This document shows, piece after piece, positions 1-4,498 of a DNA stretch of 7,299 nt. Position 1 is the stretch's first letter. Each line of letters begins with the position of its first letter. A program made the position numbers and the translations under genes. The stretch is from the NCBI GenBank assembly GCA_025361385.1, contig JANYAJ010000011.1:1-7299 (forward strand), in the 5' to 3' direction. The stretch is from Nitrospira sp. (GTDB lineage: Bacteria; Nitrospirota; Nitrospiria; Nitrospirales; Nitrospiraceae). Below the pieces are notes generated by a model, which had not been told where the DNA came from, did no database searches, and saw only the letters and a program-made list of their open reading frames with translations.

Positions 1-616
1 CTTCAATCGTCCGGTTCGATAAGGACTTGATCGTCCGCCCCAACGCACTCACCACGCCGGTCGTCAGCGTATGATCGAGGCCGAACGGATTCCCGATCGC
101 CAAGACTTTCTGTCCGACGCGTAAATCCTGCGACAGCCCGACGGTGAGGGGCGACAGCGCCTCTTCCGCTGCACGAATCTGCAGCACCGCCACATCGTGA
201 TCGGGGTCGGCGCCGATGAGCGTGGCCTTATGCTCCGTCCGATCTGCCAAGGTCACCGTGATCGAATTCGCCCCGTAGACGACATGAAAATTGGTGACGA
301 TGTGCCCTTGCTTATTCCAGACGAATCCCGTTCCGGAACCTTGTGGGGTTTCAAAAAGATTGAACGACCAGGGGTCTCGTTGAATCGCGGTGTTGGCGAT
401 GAAGACCACGGATTTGGTCGCCCGCTCGAACACGGCCATGGTAGCCCGCTCATCCGCACCCAACTCGGCTGGCAAGGGTGTCACCACGCGAGGCTTCCCT
501 TCAGGTCCGTCGTAGGACCCGCCCAGAGGCTTCCCCCACTCCACCATCGACAGGGCAGGCCAGAGGCTGACGAGTAAGAGTCCCGCGTACCAGACTCGCC
601 CCTGCATCGCCATCAT
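1..616 (-). CDS. Deg/HtrA-type trypsin-like serine protease, N-terminal part (cut by left edge)
   Basis: This is a secreted serine endoprotease of the Deg/HtrA family, expected to degrade or refold damaged envelope proteins. The reverse strand translates without a stop from 616 to the edge, about 205 residues. A hydrophobic signal segment (YAGLLLVSLWPAL) lies near residues 9-21. The chymotrypsin fold then shows GSGTGFVW, the catalytic His in TNFHVV (about residue 111), the catalytic Asp in PDHDVAVLQI (about residue 141) and the family block GQKVLAIGNPFGLDHTLTTG. That block closely resembles plant/cyanobacterial Deg1-like proteases. The nucleophile motif GNSGGP and any PDZ domain lie beyond the edge. 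The start is uncertain: ATG at 616 overlaps the upstream TGA as ATGA, while ATG at 607 has a GGGTGA ribosome site 9 nt upstream. It is last in sight in the HD-yjbQ-protease cluster and probably translationally coupled. The family call is firm; the exact Deg subtype is not. Confidence 0.93.
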   Translation of the reverse strand, partial: MMAMQGRVWYAGLLLVSLWPALSMVEWGKPLGGSYDGPEGKPRVVTPLPAELGADERATMAVFERATKSVVFIANTAIQRDPWSFNLFETPQGSGTGFVWNKQGHIVTNFHVVYGANSITVTLADRTEHKATLIGADPDHDVAVLQIRAAEEALSPLTVGLSQDLRVGQKVLAIGNPFGLDHTLTTGVVSALGRTIKSLSNRTIE

Positions 617-1035
617 TCACCCATGATCTGGATAATGAGTTCCCTGGTGCGAGGCTTGGTATCAAAATCGACGAGGACGACCTGTTGCCAGGTCCCCAGT
701 AACATCGTCCCGTCCAGGAAGGGAATGGTGACCGACGGCCCTTGGAGCTGACCTCGCAAGTGGCTGTGGCCATTGTCTTCACCGGCATTTCTCGTATTAT
801 GCTGCCAAGCCGGATCGGCCGGCACCGCCCGATCCCAGAAGGCTTTGGTATCGGCCCTGATCCCCGGTTCATCTTCAATGATCATCACCGACGCCGTCGT
901 GTGCTTCACAAACACCGTCACGATCCCGGCCAGCAACTTCGTACCGGCGAGGGCGTCGGCCACGGCTTTCGTCAGATTTTCGACCTGGGTGTTCCCCTGC
1001 ATGGGGAGACGCAAGGAGACCGTTTTCACTGCCAT
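613..1035 (-). CDS. yjbQ: YjbQ family protein (UPF0047, secondary thiamine-phosphate synthase-like)
   Basis: This is a small cytoplasmic protein of the YjbQ/UPF0047 family, 140 residues, the usual family length. Family signatures are clear: VKHTTASVMIIEDEP (residues 43-57), EDNGHSHLRGQLQGPSVTIP (86-105) and LGTWQQVVLVDFD (113-125). The conserved histidines H45, H90 and H92 of the putative metal/active site are present. E. coli YjbQ has been reported to have weak thiamine-phosphate synthase activity, but the true role of the family is unsettled. The open frame extends upstream to 1113, but that extension is charged, lacks family similarity and overlaps the HD gene. I chose the ATG at 1035 because GGAGG lies 6 nt upstream and the protein then begins with the expected strand MAVKTVSLRL. 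The start follows the HD gene stop by one base, and the stop may overlap the protease ATG, so an operon is likely. Confidence 0.93.
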   Translation of the reverse strand: MAVKTVSLRLPMQGNTQVENLTKAVADALAGTKLLAGIVTVFVKHTTASVMIIEDEPGIRADTKAFWDRAVPADPAWQHNTRNAGEDNGHSHLRGQLQGPSVTIPFLDGTMLLGTWQQVVLVDFDTKPRTRELIIQIMGE

Positions 1036-1036
1036 G

Positions 1037-1903
1037 TTATGCCTCCATCGCCCGGAGGGCTCGTCGCTCGCCACTCGTGAAGGCACAGCCGCGAGCCTCT
1101 TCCAGAATTGCATCGAACTCGCCTTGCGCTGTCAACCGGCGTAAGGCTTCCATCACCGCACTGCTCAAAATGCTCTCCGCCCGCAACGTCTCCAAATAGG
1201 CAAAAGCATCGACCAACGTTTCCTTCTTCCGCACATAATAGTCCCTACCGCGCCGCTGATTGCTGTAGGCTTCAAATTGCTCGCAGGCGACGAGAATCTC
1301 CGCCAACTGCCGCACCCAGGGCTTAGCCGCCGCCAGTTTCTCAGGGTAGTAATAATAGAGCATCACCTGCTGCATCCAAGGCACCCACGTCACCCCCATC
1401 TGCTTGATGGCAGGCCGAACCAGACGCAGCCGGCGGGCCAGCCGCCGCGCATAACCCAGCCGCATCTCGACCTGCTCCTTCGCCCAAGCGGTCATCGGGA
1501 TGCCGTCGGCCTCAAGATCCTGTCCATAACAACGGAGAAAGGCCTCCGTCTCGCGTCCGTAGGACGTGTATTGATGGACCGCTCTCCATTCCCGTGGTCT
1601 CGTCGGAATCCCTCGCTCCTTGGCCCAAGACCATATGTTCCCGAAGAGTTGGCGGTCGAGCCCGGCACGGCCCAGGTCATGTAACAGACAGGCGATCTGA
1701 TACTGGCGGACCCGCTCAGGCCCATGGCCCAGCGCCGCAGCGACCGCGGCGCACATCCGCGCCGTTCGAATGGCATGCGGCCGATCGTACCCGCGAATGA
1801 TCCGGCCAGGATGAAGCGGATGCGGATAGTCGTAGAGCGCCATGAGCTGCGTGACAAGAGCGCGGGGAACCAAGAGCGGGGCGCGTCGTGAAATGGATGT
1901 CAT
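1037..1903 (-). CDS. HD-domain protein, divergent HD-GYP-like phosphohydrolase
   Basis: This is a predicted cytoplasmic metal-dependent phosphohydrolase of 288 residues. Visible HD residues are H43 (DRPHAIRTA), the H75-D76 pair in ACLLHDLGRAGLD, and H110 in VHQYTSYG, arranged as in HD-GYP cyclic-di-GMP phosphodiesterases. The later segment LVACEQFEAYSNQRRGRDYY (about 204-223) matches the position of the HD-GYP element usually seen as aDxfDAltsdRpYR, but with changed acidic residues. The HHExxDGxGYP block is not recognisable; a tyrosine-rich MLYYYYPEKL (181-190) sits roughly there. The substrate therefore cannot be named: cyclic-di-GMP, a nucleotide or another phosphoester are all possible. 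There is no receiver or sensor domain. It is the first gene of the left operon, with a TTGACA/TATCCT promoter upstream. The start at 1903 lacks a clear Shine-Dalgarno sequence; the in-frame ATG at 1843 is an alternative. Confidence 0.85.
   Translation of the reverse strand: MTSISRRAPLLVPRALVTQLMALYDYPHPLHPGRIIRGYDRPHAIRTARMCAAVAAALGHGPERVRQYQIACLLHDLGRAGLDRQLFGNIWSWAKERGIPTRPREWRAVHQYTSYGRETEAFLRCYGQDLEADGIPMTAWAKEQVEMRLGYARRLARRLRLVRPAIKQMGVTWVPWMQQVMLYYYYPEKLAAAKPWVRQLAEILVACEQFEAYSNQRRGRDYYVRKKETLVDAFAYLETLRAESILSSAVMEALRRLTAQGEFDAILEEARGCAFTSGERRALRAMEA
1042..1046 (-). promoter_or_regulatory. Shine-Dalgarno site GGAGG for yjbQ
   Basis: The minus strand reads GGAGG, then six bases, then the ATG at 1035. 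The site overlaps the last codons of the HD gene. It decides the yjbQ start against the longer open frame that begins at 1113. Confidence 0.75.
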
Positions 1904-1946
1904 GTGTGGTGATGTGGAAGGGTTGAGCGCAACGGATACTTCCGCG

Positions 1947-1976
1947 AGGATAGCGTTCGTGGAAAGAGCCTGTCAA
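1947..1976 (-). promoter_or_regulatory. sigma-70-type promoter for the HD-yjbQ-protease operon
   Basis: On the minus strand a perfect -35 hexamer TTGACA (1976-1971) is followed by an 18-nt spacer and TATCCT (1952-1947, four of six consensus bases). Transcription would start near 1940, leaving a leader of about 37 nt before the HD start at 1903. This is the best promoter match I see in the window. It is a pattern match only. Confidence 0.6.
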
Positions 1977-2017
1977 GGCGCGCAGGGCAACAAAGGCTCG
2001 CCCAACGCCGAGAACTT

Positions 2018-2026
2018 TGCTATGCT
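2018..2026 (+). promoter_or_regulatory. candidate extended -10 promoter for the rightward cluster
   Basis: The sequence TGCTATGCT fits an extended -10 element (TGn followed by TATGCT, four of six consensus bases). No good -35 is visible 16-18 nt upstream, as is common for extended -10 promoters. Transcription would begin near 2033, about 40 nt before the ATG at 2074. It lies back to back with the leftward promoter, so a regulator bound between them could affect both arms. Confidence 0.4.
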
Positions 2027-2062
2027 CGGACGCATCAAGAATGAGGCGCTCCGCACCATCCG

Positions 2063-2068
2063 GGAAGG
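2063..2068 (+). promoter_or_regulatory. Shine-Dalgarno site GGAAGG for the gene at 2074
   Basis: GGAAGG lies 5 nt before the ATG at 2074. It supports that start, which places a signal peptide at the N-terminus, over the upstream in-frame ATG at 2017. Starting at 2017 would put a basic 19-residue stretch in front of the signal peptide and would overlap the candidate promoter. Confidence 0.65.
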
Positions 2069-2073
2069 CAACC

Positions 2074-2718
2074 ATGTCGAGACACACGGCAATCTGGCGG
2101 GTAGGTTTTGCGGCGATTCTCCTCGGTCTATCCTGGCCCCTGGCGCCGGACAGCAGCGCCGGCCCGCTGGATCAGCTCACCGACTTGACCGACAAATCCG
2201 CCGTCATCATCACCCTCAAGGGGCGGGATAACTTCAATAGCGAGTATCGCTACGATGTGAGCGTTAAGAACCTCTCTGCCGATACGCTCATCAGCGATTC
2301 CCTGGTCATCGTCCTCGACAAGGTGACCAACATCGGCGGGGAATCCCGGGAGAACTTAAATAGCGATACCATCCTAAGCCGCATGGACGTCCTGGGGCAG
2401 GATGGAGAAACGCAGGAGGGGAAGCCCTATTTCCAAATCCCGGCCGGATCGACGACCGATCTGCCCCCCCACGGCCAGAGCCTTCCAGCCACCGTACGGC
2501 TCCGCAACAAAGATTACATGATCGTCTTCACCCCCGCATTTAAAGTGTTCGGACTCAAACGACCGCCCCCTGAACCGAAACACCCACCGGCTGCAGCCCC
2601 GCAGCCCGGAACGACTCAGGCCGCACCAGGGCGCAACTCCGTCGACAAGCTGATTCAGCTGTTGATCAAAAAGGGCGTGGTGACGGAAGAGGAATGGCGT
2701 AAGGCCAGCCAGCCATGA
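2074..2718 (+). CDS. secreted beta-sandwich-like protein with Pro-rich linker and helical C-terminal tail
   Basis: I do not recognise a named family. The 214-residue product has a signal peptide: basic start, hydrophobic VGFAAILLGL at 10-19, likely cleavage after A29 (DSSA/GP). Residues about 40-160 alternate like beta strands (RYDVSVKNLSADTLI, SLVIVLDKVTN, then a PAGSTTDLPPHGQ-type turn). This suggests an Ig/FN3-like fold, as in bacterial extracellular domains with an 'N-x-S' strand followed by 'LVLDxV'. A Pro/Ala-rich linker (about 164-190) leads to a short amphipathic tail, DKLIQLLIKKGVVTEEEW (191-208). That tail resembles the SHOCT-like 'LxxLlxkGviTeeEf' motif, which in many proteins mediates oligomerisation. 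It is probably periplasmic, and I infer a binding or structural role rather than catalysis. Its stop overlaps the next gene's ATG (ATGA), so the two are likely translationally coupled. Confidence 0.8.
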   Translation: MSRHTAIWRVGFAAILLGLSWPLAPDSSAGPLDQLTDLTDKSAVIITLKGRDNFNSEYRYDVSVKNLSADTLISDSLVIVLDKVTNIGGESRENLNSDTILSRMDVLGQDGETQEGKPYFQIPAGSTTDLPPHGQSLPATVRLRNKDYMIVFTPAFKVFGLKRPPPEPKHPPAAAPQPGTTQAAPGRNSVDKLIQLLIKKGVVTEEEWRKASQP

Positions 2719-3167
2719 CCGACCCGACATGCAAGGCCTGCCAAGGCACCTGGCCCCGAGAAGACCATTTCATCGCGGATCTCGGCCTCGCCAAAGCCTA
2801 TCTGCATGAAGATCAATTCTTTCCTGGCTGGACCGTCATCGTCTTCAAACGCCATGCAACAGAGTTATTTCACCTGGCTCCCACGGAACGAATTATGCTG
2901 ATGGAGGAAGTGAACCTCGTCGCCAAAGTCGTCGCGCAGGTCTATGAGGCCAAGAAGATCAATTACGAACTCCTCGGCAATCAACTCCCCCACATCCACT
3001 GGCATGTGATTCCCAGGCTGCCCACCGACCCGGCCCCGCTTGAGCCGGTCTGGCGGGTCACGCATGACGTCGCACCACTGACGCCGCCCGACTTACAGCA
3101 GCAGATCCATCGGATTCAGACAGAGCTCAGACGTTCACCGGGTCTGCCCACGCCAGTTCTCCCCTAG
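2715..3167 (+). CDS. HIT-family (histidine triad) hydrolase
   Basis: This is a cytoplasmic nucleotide hydrolase or transferase of the histidine triad superfamily, 150 residues, typical of a single-domain HIT protein. The defining HxHxHxx motif is HIHWHVIP (H93, H95, H97); by analogy with Hint/Fhit the middle His, H95, would be the nucleophile that forms a nucleotidyl intermediate. Upstream FPGWTVIVFKRHATELFHL (35-53) matches the usual 'pGhvLVipkrH..dlfdL' block. N-terminal C6 and C9 form CxxC, which together with H47 and H93 could make the zinc site seen in some bacterial HIT proteins; this is inferred. The tail after about residue 135 is Pro-rich and likely unstructured. The substrate (AMP-lysine type adducts, ApnA or other) cannot be deduced. 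It overlaps the upstream secreted-protein gene by ATGA and has only a weak ribosome site, so coupling is likely. Confidence 0.92.
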   Translation: MTDPTCKACQGTWPREDHFIADLGLAKAYLHEDQFFPGWTVIVFKRHATELFHLAPTERIMLMEEVNLVAKVVAQVYEAKKINYELLGNQLPHIHWHVIPRLPTDPAPLEPVWRVTHDVAPLTPPDLQQQIHRIQTELRRSPGLPTPVLP

Positions 3168-3205
3168 TTGCCCGATTGCAGGGCAGGAGCTATTCCCACT
3201 CATTC

Positions 3206-3223
3206 CGATACGATATACTATCG
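3206..3223 (+). promoter_or_regulatory. candidate promoter -10 inside an inverted repeat, upstream of the TPR gene
   Basis: In the 91-base gap after the HIT gene, TATACT (3214-3219, five of six consensus bases) could be a -10 element giving a leader of about 33 nt. No good -35 is seen 16-19 nt upstream. The hexamer lies in an interrupted palindrome, with CGATA at 3206-3210 and TATCG at 3219-3223 around an ATAT centre. This could be an operator, or simply a property of the AT-rich patch. The rest of the gap (3168-3258) holds only a short 5-bp hairpin. Confidence 0.4.
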
Positions 3224-3258
3224 ACCTCGTCACCGTAGCTGGAGGACCGCAGGATTCC

Positions 3259-4494
3259 ATGAAGCGCCGATTGGTTCTCGCGATCCTCTTCCTTGCATCC
3301 TGCGCCTGGCTTCACTCAATCGATTCGTCGTTGGCGGAGACGCCTGAGAATCAAGTTCCACCGACTTCGACGGAGCCACCCTCGGCAACACCGCCGCTTC
3401 ATCTTCCAGAATTGCGGCCGCACGAACAAAACGATGCCGTCAGCCTGCTGGGAGAGCTTCGCGGGAACGTCCGCATGTCTCCGCAAAATGCTGACGACCG
3501 GCTCAAGTTGGCCGAAGCGCTCTATCGAATCGGCGACCTGGATACCGCGATCGACGAATGCCGCATCGCCATTGCGCTGAAACCCGATCATGCCCTCGCG
3601 CATCTCCAGCTCGGCAGAGCCTTGATGGCCAAACAAGACTGGCGTGCATCGGTGATGGAATTGAAAGAAGCGGCCAGACTCAATCCGGATCTGACTCAGG
3701 CCCACTACAATCTCGGCACCGCCTACTACACCACCGGTAATATCAAAGGAGCGATTCAGTCGTACCAGCAAGCGCTGGAGCTGCAGCCCTCCTTTCCCGA
3801 CGCCCGCTACCGCCTGGCGCTCGTGCTCAAGTTAGCCAAGCGCGACCAGGAGTCCGCGCAATTCATGGAGGAAGCCGCCGTGAACGGCATCCCACAGGCG
3901 CAGTTCTTCCTTGGCAATGCCTATCGCGCAGGCCAGGGACTGGATAAGAACGGAACCCTCGCCGTCTATTGGTGGGCCAAGGCGGTTGAGTTCGGACATC
4001 AACCGGCTTCGTCTGCATTGTCCATCCTTCGCCGCCAGGCCCTCTCGCCGGTCCAGCCTGAACAGAATCGCATCGAGGCCTTGAAGGCCTTTCAAGGGTA
4101 TCGTGAAAAGATCTGGGAGAATTTTCCCGACCTCGCACACAACGGCGACAGCGAAACGCTAGGGACGACGTTACTGAAGCAGAATCGAACGGACCATGCC
4201 GTCCCGGTACTGCTCCAAGAATGTTATGCCCTCAGCGACATGGCGCAGACAGAACTCGCCCGACTCTATGAAACGGGCTTGGAACCATCCCTGCCTCCCT
4301 TCGACAAGAAAATCCTGGCCTGCTTCGAAGCCACGGCCGGCGAGGGATTCGGACCGGCCAAGAAAATTCTGGCTCGTATCTACGGCAAGGGCCTCGGCGT
4401 GAAGCAAGACCGGCAGAAAGTGAACACGGTCCTCCGGGGTTTGCCGAAGCAGGACGTCAAGGCGATCCTAGACGAACTCTCCTTGCAGCCGTAG
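3259..4494 (+). CDS. exported TPR/Sel1-repeat protein, possible lipoprotein
   Basis: This is a 411-residue repeat protein acting as a protein-binding scaffold, probably in the periplasm. The N-terminus MKRRLVLAILFLASC is a signal sequence. LASC at 12-15 fits a lipobox, so C15 may be lipidated, although ordinary cleavage near LAET (25-28) is also possible. A Pro-rich linker (31-55) precedes at least three TPRs: about 79-112 (ALYRIGDLDTAIDECRIAIALKPD), 113-146 and 147-180 (YNLGTAYYTTGNIKGAIQSY), with a weaker fourth to 210. Sel1-type repeats follow at 211-246 (AQFFLGNAYRAGQGLDKN) and near 366-390 (AKKILARIYGKGLGVKQD), with a less regular stretch between. No catalytic motif is seen. GGAGG is 13 nt and AGGA 4 nt before the ATG. 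The gene ends 4 nt before the CHASE2/sigma-54 activator, so the two are almost certainly co-transcribed. A partnership with that sensor is plausible but unproven. Confidence 0.88.
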   Translation: MKRRLVLAILFLASCAWLHSIDSSLAETPENQVPPTSTEPPSATPPLHLPELRPHEQNDAVSLLGELRGNVRMSPQNADDRLKLAEALYRIGDLDTAIDECRIAIALKPDHALAHLQLGRALMAKQDWRASVMELKEAARLNPDLTQAHYNLGTAYYTTGNIKGAIQSYQQALELQPSFPDARYRLALVLKLAKRDQESAQFMEEAAVNGIPQAQFFLGNAYRAGQGLDKNGTLAVYWWAKAVEFGHQPASSALSILRRQALSPVQPEQNRIEALKAFQGYREKIWENFPDLAHNGDSETLGTTLLKQNRTDHAVPVLLQECYALSDMAQTELARLYETGLEPSLPPFDKKILACFEATAGEGFGPAKKILARIYGKGLGVKQDRQKVNTVLRGLPKQDVKAILDELSLQP

Positions 4495-4498
4495 CCGC

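Noticed and set aside
197..577. Plus-strand open frame of 126 codons
   Set aside because: It lies antisense to the protease gene, whose catalytic motifs are clear. The translation shows no domain and is rich in the Arg/Gly/Pro mix typical of GC-rich shadow frames.
1036..1113. N-terminal extension of yjbQ to the ATG at 1113
   Set aside because: The extension overlaps the HD gene and has no family similarity, while the ATG at 1035 has an ideal GGAGG site.
2017..2073. Upstream in-frame ATG for the secreted protein
   Set aside because: It would add 19 basic residues before the signal peptide and overlaps the candidate promoter. The ATG at 2074 has GGAAGG 5 nt upstream.
1904..2073. Sigma-54 (-24/-12) promoter, sought here and in 3168-3258 as a target for the activator
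   Set aside because: No TGGCAC-N5-TTGC-like match with the required GG/GC spacing was found in either intergenic region. Targets are probably elsewhere.
3170..3186. Hairpin TGCCC-N7-GGGCA after the HIT gene, considered as a terminator
   Set aside because: The stem is only 5 bp and no run of T follows, so I do not call an intrinsic terminator.
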